This document shows, one piece after another, positions 23,835 through 35,753 of a DNA stretch of 64,000 bases. A program made the position numbers and the translations under genes. The notes beneath the pieces were generated by a model. The model had not been told where the DNA came from. It ran no database searches and saw only the letters and a list, made by a program, of their open reading frames with translations. Position 1 is the first letter of the stretch. Each line of letters opens with the position of its first letter. The stretch is from the NCBI GenBank assembly GCA_000711775.1, contig ARYC01019265.1:1-64000 (forward strand), in the 5' to 3' direction. The DNA comes from Oxytricha trifallax. Taxonomy: Eukaryota; Ciliophora; Spirotrichea; Sporadotrichida; Oxytrichidae.

Positions 23835-26800
23835 ATGAAATCAAATTATCAGAGTTATAAAAGTGACTAATCACACTAACTTATAATTAATTAAATCAGA
23901 CCAACCTTCTCATTAACAATTATATAATTCAAGCATACTTTCTTATATTGATTATGATTTCTATAAAATATTGCAAATTATTAAACTCATTATGTAATTG
24001 TAATTACCAAGCAAGACCTTTGTCAAAGGATCAAAATTCGAGATTCCTGAAATAAGTTTGGGCATATTCACTTCTAATAACAAAAACTCTCTTCAAAACT
24101 CATTCTTTGATAGACGATATTCAAGAGCTAGCAACAATCATAAAATAAATAAGTTACATAATGAAATTTATTACTACAAATACATATAAATTTGAATGCT
24201 TCTAGAAGTTAAGCAAGATAAGGTAACAATAAAAATGCAAAAACGGGAAATATAATCCATATATAAATAGATTCGATGTTTAATGATTTTAAAGATGCAC
24301 AATATTAAATAATTCAAAGAATTATTTTATAATTGCTAATATTATTCAATATAAAAAGTTGTTCTATATCAAAATAACGAAAATGGTTTAAAATTTATGA
24401 ATTCTAAAGTTTTAAAATTACTTATTATTTAATATTAAACAACATACTTTAATTGACTTTACAAATTATTGAGGTTTATTGTTTTAAAAGTTTAAAATTT
24501 AATTTTTTTAGATTAAATCTTAATTAAGTAGTATTTTTGCATTAATTCGCCGACTCAAAACTTGATTATGAGATCGTCAAAAAAATCACTTTTTATTTTA
24601 TATATCCCTGCTCTAAATCTAAAAAAAGGACTCTTCTCAATCTACCACTATTTCATCAAACTAATTCCCTTCTATTCAAAGCAAAAATATTGTAGTAAGT
24701 AAACCATCAGCTAAGGAATTTAATGATAGATTATTTATAAATATAATTGAATTTACTGAAACCCCAAAACCCCACAGTCTATAATAAAAACCCGTCAATT
24801 ATAATATTCTGTATAGCTTTAAATAAAAGACTGATCAACAATCTCTCATCATATTATATTTTTTAATTAATTTTTAAATAATTTACATAATCATAGTTAT
24901 GTTAAATAGTGAGTAAATTTTTTAAATATTTTTTTTTCTAAATATTTAAATAAATTGTTTACAATATGTTAAATAACTCTCATTCTAAATTATATTTTAA
25001 AAAGTCATTATAAATAAATATGTCTACACTTTAAATTAAATTTATATATTACTTAATTTTATGTGTGATAATGATATATCTTCCAAATAATAAAGTAAAA
25101 TAAATATATGGTAGAATTGAAGGATAAAGGTAATATATTAAATTTTTCTTAAAGCAATTAAATTTGTATTAGTATTTAAAAATTGAGAAATAAAAGATTT
25201 TCGCTAAAAAACAAAGTAGGAATAAAATTTTCTCATATTATAAGATATATTTTTAGGAGGGAAAGGGGTATTATCAATTAGAACATTTAATTTTTTAAAC
25301 TTTTATTACAAATTAATTTATAGATACTTTAAGTCCTCAGAGTTCAATATTACTACCTCATTGAATAATAAAATTGAAAATAATTAGAAATACATCAAAT
25401 TTATTTCCAAAGAAAAGTTGAAAGAAAGGAAATTAAGATTAATATATATAATATCTCAATTTCAATAATTTTAAATTATTAGTTATTAAAGGAAATATTT
25501 CGCGAATAAATTGAAAACTTCTGATTTCTTATTAAGCGCTCAAGTTCTTGAACAGTCAGCGAAATAAAAAGTATAGCTTGAATTGCCATCTTGTACCTAA
25601 TTAAATGAAAAAAAAGATAAAACTTTGGAAGAGGTATTAATAGAGGCTATAGATTCAATATTACCTAATGAAATGTAATCTTTATCATCTAGTTCTTGTG
25701 AAAAAACATACTCTAGAATTAAATTTAATGCAATAATTACTAGTAAAAGATTGAATGAACCTTTATATATTTTTATCTAAAATGTTTATAATTGGGTAGC
25801 CAAAATTTGAATTTACTCACGCTAATATGACATCACCAATCAAATCTGTTAATAAGATTATGAATATTATTTTATAAGAAAATCTTTTATTTAAAATTTT
25901 AAGAGAGCTAACTTTTTAGAGGGTCATCATATTCAAGAAGAGCACAGAGCAAGAATGGTTGATTGGATGATTTAAGTGTATAGAGTGTAAATTTATATTA
26001 AAAAAACATTATTCTTAAATGTTATAATCATAGAGTGCTTAAAATTAGTAACCCGTAAACATTTTTCTTATCCACCTCCATAATGGATAGGTATTTCGAA
26101 GCTAGAAATAGACACCAAAAACCACTTGATAAATCAGACCTTCATAAAATTGGGCTGGTTTCAATATTAATCAGTTCAAAGTATGAAGATGTGTTCCCTA
26201 TTCGCATGAGCTATAATAAAAGTTTATATTTATAATGCAAGTTTATCTTTATAAATAGTTTATAAATACTGTAAGATGCCGGGCACAATAAGTTTAATTA
26301 GCAATAGATTTTAGATCTTGAAGTTGATGTACTATAACATCTGGGATTTAAGGTATAAAGTAAGAATATTTATGAAGAGTCTTCCATTATACTTAAAAAA
26401 GTTCTTTATGAATTTAAAAAAGCAACTCTCTAACCAAAAGAGCAAGAGTTTCTCTTCACCTATAATTATAAATTCTTAGAAAATAGTAAAAAGTCTCTTA
26501 TAACATTATATTTTATACTTATTTTACCACTTGTTCCTTTGCTAACTAACTTTACATGTCCAGGATTTAGTATTAGAATCCCTGAATGTCTTAAGTCCTG
26601 CATTGGTGTATGTTAGTCTCAAATATGTACTTTAGTTTTATAAGAAAAAACTGGCTTTAAAAAAGATGGAGGCTAGAAAAGATTCGGAGATTAAGAACTA
26701 GCAACTATTTGATTAGAATTTTTCATAAACTGAGCAAGAAGTAAAAAAGAGCAAGTAACTCTAAAAGAATATTAAAGGACTTCTTAAAATCATTGGAACG

Positions 26801-26896
26801 TTAAGATCTCTCTTCAGACTCTTTTATATTTAATTTAGTTTGAATATGCTATAAATTTATTAAGAAAAATAATGCGAAGTTTATCAAAGATGTTGA
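23835..26896 (+). CDS. Cyclin 4 (A/B-type cyclin) with long N-terminal extension
   Basis: Cyclin. ATG 23835 (MKSNYQSYKSDQSHQ). N-terminal blocks: about 24006-24160 (KFEIPEISLG, NSFFDRRYSRASNN), 24610-24830 (KKDSSQSTTISSN, FTETPKPHS) and 25320-25713 (KTSDFLLSAQVLEQS to SSCEKTY). The box block starts at 25814 with SRQYDITNQICQQDYEYYF and NFLEGHHIQEEHRARMVDW. After two more inserts come SIMDRYFEARN, LISSKYEDVFPIRMSY, QDAGHNKF and NIYEESS. The C-terminal fold is LFLCQLTLHVQDLVLESL; the last TGA is 26894-26896. Pointers TACTC, ATAGAGTG and AGTTTATA are clear. It is closest to cyclin 5 (both have a FFDRR N-terminal motif). Confidence 0.85.
25709..25818 (+). other. Candidate IES in cyclin 4 (pointer TACTC)
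   Basis: TACTC at 25709-25713 and 25814-25818. Excision of 105 bp joins SSCEKTYS to RQYDITNQ in frame. Confidence 0.7.
25980..26037 (+). other. Candidate IES in cyclin 4 (pointer ATAGAGTG)
   Basis: ATAGAGTG at 25980-25987 and 26030-26037. Excision of 50 bp gives MVDWMIQVYRVLKISNPQTF, colinear with cyclin 5. Confidence 0.8.
26221..26264 (+). other. Candidate IES in cyclin 4 (pointer AGTTTATA)
   Basis: AGTTTATA at 26221-26228 and 26257-26264, with a third partial copy inside. Excision of 36 bp gives MSYNKSLQILQDAGHNK. Because 36 is a multiple of three and has no TGA, the insert is invisible to a frame scan. Confidence 0.7.
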
Positions 26897-29210
26897 AGAG
26901 TGATAATTATATCATTATTAGAAATTTTTATTTTAAGAATTAAATAGTAATTTATAAATTTTTTATCCTCTCAGTAAAATACCTTTATATGATATTATAA
27001 TTAAGTTCTTTTAGAATCTAAAAATTGAATTTAAATTTAAAATTTATACACTTTAAGGTATAATATATTCATCATACTGACTAAGAAAAGTAAATAAGAA
27101 CAGTCAAGAGCAACATAATGTCAGCCTTTGTCAGTTTTAAATCAAGGAACTTTAAAAATCTACACAAAAGTTTCCCCTTATTCTTGGAAGACCCATCATT
27201 AGCTCTATTAGCCGAATGAGATAAATGTTTTTATTAAATATAAGTATTATTATTTTATTCTGTTCGGAAATTCATACTGGGGCTAAATCATCCGGATAGA
27301 TAGTATAATCAGAAAGTTACATTAATTTTTTATGCAATCATCTCAATTTATTTACGAAACTTAATCTCTAAACTGAACTGTAATGCTATAACTAAAATAT
27401 AATATTAAAAATTTCAATCAAATATTTATATATTTATGAGTCTGAGTAATGTCATTAATTTTATAATAAAAGTGAGCGAAAATACTAGTAAATAAGAAAA
27501 ACTTGCTAAAGAGAATAATTTTATATAATTTTATTATAAATATAGAATAAGAAGACTTTGATACAATAAAATTAGAGGTATAAAAAATATGATCTATAAT
27601 ATAATTATAATTAAGTTTAATTGTTAAATAATGATTTCGATATGTATACCTGTTTATCTAATATATTCATTTTGGTTAATTATAGAATTCTAAATGATTA
27701 TTAAAGTAATATATATATATATATACTAAATTAAAAATTTCTGGGAATATTTAGAAATTTTGGGAAATAAAAGTTTTTCTTAAAAATATCAAAGCATATT
27801 ATTTTCTGAAAAAATAAATATTTTTTTGGTCACTCAGCTTAATTTCATGTTTATTTGGTATAACTTAATTTCACGATTAAAACTTATATTTCTAAAAACT
27901 ATTAGATTAATATCTCTAATATAAATTTTCAACATTCTTTATACCTCTTTCATAAATAACTTTTTTAATCAATGCTTAACTTTCGACTATTTTTAAAGAA
28001 ATATTCTAATACTCTAACTTTTATAACTGTTAGTTGACATTCTTCTAGTTTTTAGCAATAATCAGATATTATTTTCATTCATGGTTTTTAGAATTATTTT
28101 TCATGGCTCAAGACTCACATAACATTTTGGGATAGTAAAAAAATTATAATTAGATAAAATTAATTGAAATATTTTGATATGCTATACAATATCCTCATTA
28201 ACTAATTAACTTCCTGAATAAAATAATAAATCATATATAATAAGTTATAATATTTTTTTTAAATACATCTATATATAAGATTAATCTTTCTTTACTGAAA
28301 TTTTATACTTATTTTTATGCATCGATAATTTACGTATTTTTTTAATATATTTAATCATTAAAAGTAAAAATATTCGATCTTTATCAGATGATAATAGATT
28401 GAATTAAAGATAACAGATAAATTTAAAAGTATTCCCTTAAATTCTTGACAATTATATCATTGGTATAAATTGATATTAACTCTCTAAACTATATATTTAC
28501 TCAGCTAATTGTGATTTTACTTATTTCTTTAAAAGTAAACTATTGAGTAAAAATTCTTTTATTAAATTACGTCATTAAAACTTAAAACATAAATAAATAT
28601 ACAATTAGAAATATTAAAAATTTTATTTTTATTATTATTATTATTATTATTATTAATATTATTTTTAAACTTAACTCAGAATGTATTAAATGATAAGCCA
28701 CTTATTATTATAAATTATCATATAAAGGATGAATATAATTAATAAAAAGAATAATTAATAAAATAAACTATATCATATATTACTTAATCATAATTATATT
28801 ATTCTATTAATTAAATAAAATGAATACTATACTTATAATTTTTGCAATATCCTATGCAATAACCAAGTAAAAACAATATAAAAATATAAATATTTTTATA
28901 TTTTAGAAATTTCCAGTTAATCAAAATTTTTAATTATATATTTTTCTAAAAAATTATTTATTTAATTAGTAAAAAAGCAAGTATTAAAGGAATTAAAATA
29001 TTTATTATATTGCTTAATTCAATATTTTTTTTCTATTTATCAATAAATAAATTATTTTTTTTTAGTTTTTAAGACTTCTATTTGAACCATTAATTAAATT
29101 TTACTGATAAAAATAATACTGTTTATTAAATCTAAACAACTTAACTTTCCTTTATCTATTTTAATAACTTAATTTATAAATGGTATTTATTTAAAGTTAA
29201 ATAAAGTAAC
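26897..29210. other. Spacer with one coding-like fragment near 27080-27320
   Basis: Mostly A+T-rich. At about 27080-27230 two plus-strand frames are both open (one reads MSAFVSFKSRNFKNLHKSF, the other LSVLNQGTLKIYTKVS), and a Ser-rich piece follows near 27262-27320. They may be the C-terminal blocks of cyclin 4 or of an unrelated gene. A (TTA)n run lies at 28630-28660. The rest shows nothing. Confidence 0.4.
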
Positions 29211-32055
29211 ATGAGAGAAGTACCTGATGGCGCTCGATTTTTACAGATAGTTCCAACTAGGCATTAGTCAAACCAATTCACAAACTCCTAAACATGCAAA
29301 AACCAGCTAGAATAAATTAAAATAAACCAGGAAAGCCTTTAATACAGCTTGTAAAACTAAACTTTCTTTGATCGTAGATTCGTTCAATAAAGAGATAATC
29401 AAATTGATATTATTTTACTTAGTATTGATAAAACACTAATTATTATTTTGAATCAGAGTTTATCAAGGAAAAATGCACAATCATCTAAGTTAAGTTTCAA
29501 GTAAACTCCTAAAACCAAAGAAAATGTCGTGTCTTTTTAATTAAATTTCACATTTCTATAAGAGTATCATTTAGCATTTATTCAAATAGGAAATATAAAA
29601 CCCTATTTACTAAAATCTTATCAAAATAAGTATATAACACAGAATGTAAACTCGAACGACTAGTCATAAGCTTCAACAAATGCATCTTCTAATCTTCAGC
29701 TTCCTGAAATTGGACACTTCAATTTTTAAACAGCATGCTAATCCACCAAGGCAAGCAGCAGCTGTATTAAGGCTAAAGAGTTATCATAACAATTTGATTA
29801 TTTTATAACAAATTTATTGTTTTTATAAAAAGATTATAATGATAATTATGATTATTTATTATAGCCTTAAAAGTATATATTTACTGTAAATAATTTGATT
29901 TTAAAAAATTGCTAAATATAGAAAAATAACCCGCTATCACATAACCCCTTAGTAATCTAAAAATATAATATTTAGCTCTTCATAATATATTTGTATATAA
30001 ATGAATACTTACATGGCCAAAAAAAGATATATAAATGTAAGTTAATTAAAGAATGAAATTTAACTCTAAAATGAAAATGAGGACAACTCTCTTTCAAACG
30101 TCAATAGCAATATATAATAAACATTTATAACAAAGAGCATTTGTATCTTATTTGAAATTGTTTTATTTATCATAGTCAAAAAGAAAGAGTTTAATTATTT
30201 TAAATTAATTGAATGAAGAATCTAAAGTACACAGGTTGAGAAAAAATTTACATCCACTTAAAAGCAACAATCTTGAAAATTATAAAGACTAGGTTTTAGT
30301 CAGCATCTCAAAGCAATCTGTCAAAAAGTTAAGTGCCTAAACAATGGCTACTCATGTATATAACATTTATATATAATACATATAAAATTTTGATTGAATT
30401 CCATTCTAAATTCAATTTTTTAATTTATAAGCAAGCAAAATTCCAAGAAAAACTTTGGAATAAGTAAGTCTGGAAGCTATGGACAAATCTGCTGAGGATT
30501 TCATGAGAAAACTTAGAACAAGAAAAGACAGTGGATGCTCTCTAAGCTCTCCTAATAATAATAGATTGCAATAGAATGAGTCCTAAAATTAAAAGCAAAA
30601 TTAGGATAACGACAATTAACTATTTTCTTATTCACATTTGAAAAATAATGACAATAAATTTCAAAATACCGTGCAAACTGTTGATAGGACAACCGAGATT
30701 AAGACTTTGGATTTCAAGAAAATCTTTAATATTTAATTTAAGATTTTGCATGAAAATTGTTTTGCATAATTACTTTATGTTATTTTATAAATTAATGATT
30801 TCTTAGCTGGTCACAATATAAAGGACGAGTATAGGACTAGAATTTTGCAAATTTTAATTATTTATTGATTTGTTTATAAAAGAATGGTAGACTGGATGAT
30901 TTAAGTTTACAGAGTCCTCAGAGTCCAAAACCCTCAAACCTTTTTCCTCTCTATCTCACTAATGGATAGGTATTTTGAGGCTAAAAAATAAGTTAATCAA
31001 TTCTTAGATAAAAAAGACCTTCATCTCATTGGTTTAGTATCAAAATTTATTTCATTATTTTTTTTCTCTAATCTTCACCTTGATAAAGATTCAATTTATT
31101 TATTAATATCTGTTTTGATCAGTTCAAAATACGAAGACGTCTTCCCAATTCGCATGTCTTATAATTAATGATTATTAATTGAAAACTAATTTACTTCATA
31201 TAATTAATAATAGATTCTCTAAGATGCTGGTCACAATAAATACTCTTAGTAAGATGTACTTAATGGTGAGAGAGACTTTTTAACAGTTTTCAAGTTCAAA
31301 ATATAGTCCAAAAACCTATATGAAGAATCAGCTATCATGCTCAAGTAAATTATTTTACAATTCAAGAAATCTGAGCTTAGTTAAAAAATTAATAAGCAAT
31401 TCTTTATTAAAGTATAATTATAAATGGATCACATTTTTAAGCTTAGTTAGAAGGACTTAGAAATTATGGACAACTTTCACTTGTTTATACGTATTATAAT
31501 ATTTTTTGATTAATCTATATAATAATTATTTGTTCCTATGCCAACTAATCGTTCATGATTACAATTTAATTTTGGAATCACTTGAGGTCTTAGTGCCTTC
31601 AATTGTATACCTCGTGCTCAAATACTTAATAAAGTTTATATTTTTTAATAATTAAGATATATATTGGGGTTAATAACTTGAAAAATCATAAGTTAAAGTT
31701 TTTGATGAGGTAGCAGTTATTGAACAAAGTTTAAAGTGGGAGTCCTAAAAAGAGAAAAACAGTTAAGATTGGATCTGTGAGCCCTTAAGCTTCTCCTGAT
31801 ACAAACTCAGGACTTGAAAGCTCAATTAGAGATTTTAGATCTCTTCTGAAATATAAATTTAAAATTGTTTGTAGTTTTCATATTATACTTTTATAAATTG
31901 AATTGAAATATCACAAAATCCACAATATTTATCATTAAGAAAATGAGAAACAAATAAGACAAGTTAAAAAATAAATAATTCACTCTTATCTTAATTTCAA
32001 AGAGATGGGTAACTTTATATATATCTTAAACAATTTATTTTTGAGCTATATGTGA
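29211..32055 (+). CDS. Cyclin 5 (A/B-type cyclin) with long N-terminal extension
   Basis: Cyclin. ATG 29211 (MREVPDGARFLQIVPTRHQ) continues through TFFDRRFVQQRDNQ, NLQLPEIGHFNF, LHPLKSNNLENYKD and MDKSAEDFMRKLRTRKDS. The box starts near 30800 (FLAGHNIKDEYRTR, then MVDWMIQVYRVLRVQ), with SLMDRYFEAKK, LISSKYEDVFPIRMSY, QDAGHNKYSQQ and NLYEESA. The C-terminal fold is LIVHDYNLILESLEVLVPS, followed by a Ser/Lys tail (SGSPKKRKTVKIGSVSPQ) to TGA 32053-32055. IES pointers AATCA, AGAAT and TATAATTAAT are clear; other joins are less sure. Sister of cyclin 4 by box and N-terminal motif. Confidence 0.85.
29397..29455 (+). other. Candidate IES in cyclin 5 (pointer AATCA)
   Basis: AATCA at 29397-29401 and 29451-29455. 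Excision of 54 bp joins FVQQRDNQ to SLSRKNAQSS; frame-neutral. Confidence 0.5.
30839..30885 (+). other. Candidate IES in cyclin 5 (pointer AGAAT)
   Basis: AGAAT at 30839-30843 and 30881-30885. Excision of 42 bp joins EYRTR directly to MVDW, the start of the cyclin box. Confidence 0.7.
31160..31208 (+). other. Candidate IES in cyclin 5 (pointer TATAATTAAT)
   Basis: A 10-bp repeat at 31160-31169 and 31199-31208. Excision of 39 bp removes a TGA and gives RMSYNQQQILQDAGHNK. Same position as inserts in cyclins 1, 3 and 4. Confidence 0.8.
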
Positions 32056-32860
32056 AAAATTTCGGCAAAAAAAAGATAATGATTAATTCCTACTCTTTTA
32101 ATAAGCCACCAAATTTATATGCCGTTAAAAACTCTAAGCCATTAATTATTTAAGAAAAATCCTTTTGGTATATCTTCTTATTTAAAACACTAATTATCAC
32201 AGGAGTCTAAATATTAACATCATTACTATTTTTTAGTAAAAAAAAAAGCATATAGTCTATGAATTTTATTAAAGTTATCGATCTTGTTATACATAAATTA
32301 TTTTTATCCAACCTATTAAATGGAGAAAAAAATAGACGAATCTATTCATTAAATTATATTCATAAATAAGCAATGATTTAATGGTAGATTGAACGATTTT
32401 TTTAGGATATTTAATTTAAAAAAATTGAATATATTAGACAATTATTTATAATTAATTATTTTAATACATTGCTAATTAAGATGGGTTTTAGAAATTTAGA
32501 AAAGAATTTTTCTCACTTCTTTGACTAATTTTAATATAAAAAATGAGTTCTTTTAATTCAAAAATGTTTTAAGGAGTTAATTTTTTTATAACTAAAAATT
32601 AATGACTTGGAATCATAATCATTATTCTCAGAATATCAAAATAAAACAATAAAAAGATCTCAATCTAAGAATAAACAAAATAACCTTAATTAATGAGGAT
32701 ATATAATGACTTTCGGACCATATATAAAAATAATTATACATAACTTATAAACGAGTACTCTACAATAATTGTAAATGTTTTTATATCTTAAATAATTAAA
32801 TAATAAAATATTTTAAAATTAAAAAATAGTTAGTTAGTTAAGTCATAAGAAAATTAATAT
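32056..32860. other. A+T-rich spacer
   Basis: Downstream of cyclin 5; no coding segment recognised. Confidence 0.5.
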
Positions 32861-32869
32861 TAAGGGGAA

Positions 32870-33180
32870 ATAATGCTAAAAGCTGTCTCTCTATCGACCT
32901 ACCTTCGGAAGAATCAGGTGTGGTCACCACCAAACTCGTGTCCTTTCTTTAATGTAGCCACTCCGGATTTTAAAATTGGGTTATATGTTTGCTGCCATTT
33001 ATCTTAATATCAGCACCGAACGAGTTTCCCGTGCATTTTACCAAGCACAGAAACCACAGAACCCTGGGTTTCAAACCCCCTACTCTTTCATAATTTGTCA
33101 ATCGACCAACCGTCTGGACAGTAGGCCCGAATCTAAACTTAAAATATTAATATTGAATTTACAGTTTTGAGGGAAAGATT
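32870..33180. other. GC-rich island of unknown nature (possible structured RNA)
   Basis: About 300 bp at roughly 45% G+C in DNA that is otherwise about 25% G+C. Potential hairpins are visible: GGTG-TGGT-CACC near 32920, GCAC...GTGC near 33014-33035 and GGGTTTCAAACCC near 33066. The plus strand is free of TGA over most of it, but the predicted protein is Pro/Cys/Trp-rich with codons (CCG, TCG, ACG, CGG) rare in the neighbouring genes. It does not match tRNA, 5S rRNA, U6, SRP RNA or RNase P RNA by the conserved boxes I know. Strand unknown. A non-coding RNA gene or a foreign insert are the main options. Confidence 0.4.
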
Positions 33181-33971
33181 ATAGCACAGTCCATAAAACT
33201 ATATTACACTCTACATTCATTTATTGATAATGAATTGTAAATAGAAAGAGGGCAACTATTTCCAGGCTTGTCCTATTATATCCCCTATATTACTATTCCT
33301 TTTATAATTAGAGATTTTATTTATTTTTATCAATTCACAAATTTATTAAGTTTTATTTAAAAAATATTATTTCTTAATTCAATTACTTCAAATAATTTAT
33401 ATATATCATTTAAATAATACAAATCAGTTTAAATAAAACATATAGGTAATAATAAATTTTCTATCAAATTTTATAACATTTGCCTAAGCTTAAAACTAAA
33501 AGATGGGGTTTAAATAGATTATTCTCAAGTTTCGTAAAATAGATAGAAAGAACTCAATATATTACTTCCCTTAAGACCATATACAACATTAAGGATAAAT
33601 TTATAACAAATTTATATGTAAAATATATAAAAAGTAATTAATTTTTAAATATTATTCTTTTTTATCTTTATAAAAGAACTCTGATTATAAAAGAAATTCT
33701 TATATAAAACTTAAGTTTAAATTGAATCATGTTTATTATACAATTATAATCAACATTATATTATCTAATCTATTATACAAATTTTGTAATTCTTTCTAAG
33801 TAATTGATTTTTATTTAATTTATAAATAATTTTTAATAGAGATTTCAACTATGTACAATTGAAGATACATTGAAGATAGGATAATTGAGAATATTGAAGT
33901 TTAATCTAAAAATTTTTATAAAATTACTAAGCTCTAATAAACAAAAACATTTTGACATTCTTTAACCTTGT
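33181..33971. other. A+T-rich spacer
   Basis: No coding segment or repeat recognised. Confidence 0.5.
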
Positions 33972-35102
33972 TCATTTGTTAGAGTATTTCTTGATTAGCG
34001 CATTTACTAAAGCTTCAATTCCGTCTTTGGAATTATTCAATACACTTCTCATAAATGTTTATTAATCTAAAACACGTATATTTTTATAAAAAATAATTCT
34101 ATAATGAATAAATATACAAAATAATACACTTTGATCTAGTCCAAGTGAAGCCAAAATAATCGAAATTTGATCACTTTGAATAGCTGATGTCAAACTGGCT
34201 AGTGCTTGCTGTAGTTATGGGGAGGTAATATTTTCTCTCAAACCTTATTCATTTTATTGTCCCTCAGGAAGCTGCTCAATAAGTGCCTGTCTCATTTCAG
34301 GGCTTTCATCAATTAACTTATTACTAATTTACAATCTATGAAATAATTTAAAGTTAATTATAAGCATAGCCTCAGATGTAACAAATTAATTAAGTCCTGG
34401 GGATCTTACTTATTATTAATGCTGGCCCATAGATGACATCAAAGATTGCATGAGGTTAGGGTCATTGAAGAAGTCGTTAAATTGAGGGACTTACTGCTGT
34501 TGTTAACTTGAAGCTGCTGGTCTAGTGGCTGGCTATTACTGTTGAGAAACTAAAGTGGGTCCTGCTGAAGCTTAAGCAGTGTTAATATATAATTAAGTTT
34601 ATATTATATTTCTATAAAAGTGGTAGCAGCTGGTTAGGTTGCAATACCATTCAATGTATTATGCAATTTTGTTGCATTTTCACTATCTTTTTCTTTGTCG
34701 CTCTCTTGCATCCAGTAGAAGTGTCTTTATTAAGTGCTGGCGAATTCCAAAATATAAACTCTGTCTTTTGACTGCTTTACTTTCTCGAATTTAGCGTCAC
34801 CTGGGAACACATAGAAGCTATCAATTGGATTCTTGGTATCAGCATCCAATTAATATACTCAAAATCTTAGCAATTTTACTTAAACTTAAAGAATTCTTAT
34901 TTAAAAAATCTTAATCCAAATACTAAAATTGCTTCATTCCTGAAGGATCTGAGATGACTCTGATGATTCCCTTTCTTCTCTCAGGCTTTACCATTCTTCC
35001 ATCATATGTCATTTTACCTGCCTTGAATTCAACAAGAGATTTGTTCTATTACTGCATCATACCAGCTAGGTTTTATAATTAACCAAGATCTAAACCCTGC
35101 AT
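33972..35102 (-). CDS. RPN13: Proteasomal ubiquitin receptor RPN13/ADRM1
   Basis: Subunit of the 26S proteasome 19S particle that binds ubiquitin chains and the deubiquitinase UCH37. ATG at 35102 (minus). The N-terminal Pru domain is recognisable: SLVEFKAGKMTYDGRMVKP, RRKGIIRVISDPSG, NPIDSFYVFPGDAKFEKV and RVYILEF. A Gln/Ala/Thr-rich linker follows, then a C-terminal helical domain like DEUBAD (SPQLQQALASLTSAIQ, SIILASLGLDQ) and a tail GIEALVNALIKKYSNK to TGA 33972-33974. Three or four short A+T-rich interruptions (near 34060-34125, 34330-34380, 34590-34620 and 34860-34920) are introns or IESs. Assignment rests on domain order and motifs and is solid. Confidence 0.88.
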
Positions 35103-35187
35103 ATTTGTATTCTTTGATTCTTAATTTAAAAATTAAATTTTATAATTTATTAACTTTATTACTATTTAAGTTATTAAAAAACATAAC

Positions 35188-35651
35188 ATGGAAATAGAGC
35201 ATTAAGTATATTCTTATCTCACTTAAGATCACAAACTGGCTTAATTAAGGCTTTAGCTATACGTAAGTTCTTTTGTAATATTTAGATATTATAAAAACAA
35301 GAAACTCGTTTAAATTTCTCTCATTTACCCACTTTGATTTAGAGAAAATCAATAGAATGCAGGATTAATAATTGCCTTAAAAACCAATCAATAACTCAAG
35401 ATATGGACTTAGTAAATGAATGCAGTTAAGTTTGTAACAAACCTCTGGAATATTAATAAAAATATGCTGTGGTTAAATATCAATAATTTAATGAATAACT
35501 TCAAAGCAGTTTAGCTTTATGCATAAGTAAAGATAAGACCGATGAAGTGTGCATAGAGAAAGCCAATCAACTATTTCAAAACAGTAAAATAAAGGAGTTT
35601 AAAGAGCAATATGAAAAGTATATTAATGATTTAATTAGCCGCAAGTTATGA
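35188..35651 (+). CDS. Small cysteine-motif helical protein (FAM136/DUF842-like or small-TIM-like)
   Basis: A short acidic/basic helical protein with spaced cysteines. ATG 35188 (MEIEHQVYSYLTQDHKLAQ), an 80-nt insert 35263-35342 starting GTAAGT and ending TAG, then ECRINNC, 15 residues, ECSQVC, and later single cysteines (LALC, EVC), ending TGA 35649-35651. Paired cysteines at helix ends are the pattern of mitochondrial intermembrane-space proteins; a CX3C pair followed by a long amphipathic helix fits FAM136A. The first pair is CX4C rather than CX3C, so the family call is tentative. It lies between two minus-strand genes, tail to head with the RING gene. Confidence 0.6.
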
Positions 35652-35753
35652 TTCTAAGAAATTACATATTATAAGGAACATTTTAAGAGTTAAATCAGAT
35701 TCATAAAGTTTAAATAAGCTTAAGAAATATATTAGGATAATTCTACTTTTAAA

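Noticed and set aside
24762..24773. CCCCAAAACCCC, identical to a macronuclear telomere unit
   Set aside because: It lies in the open reading frame of the cyclin 4 N-terminus (encoding part of FTETPKPHS) with no inverted partner; coincidence of codons rather than a telomere or TBE end.
28630..28660. Regularly spaced repeat that might suggest a CRISPR array
   Set aside because: It is a simple (TTA)n microsatellite in a eukaryotic genome, without spacers.
33060..33085. GGGTTTCAAACCC, resembling a tRNA T-arm or B box
   Set aside because: It is a simple palindrome without a 5-bp stem and 7-base loop, and no acceptor, D-arm or anticodon arm can be drawn around it.
32976..33170. Small plus-strand frame as a gene (MGYMFAAIYLNIS...)
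   Set aside because: It covers only part of the GC-rich island, has codons unlike the neighbouring genes and no recognisable similarity; better treated as part of an unexplained island.
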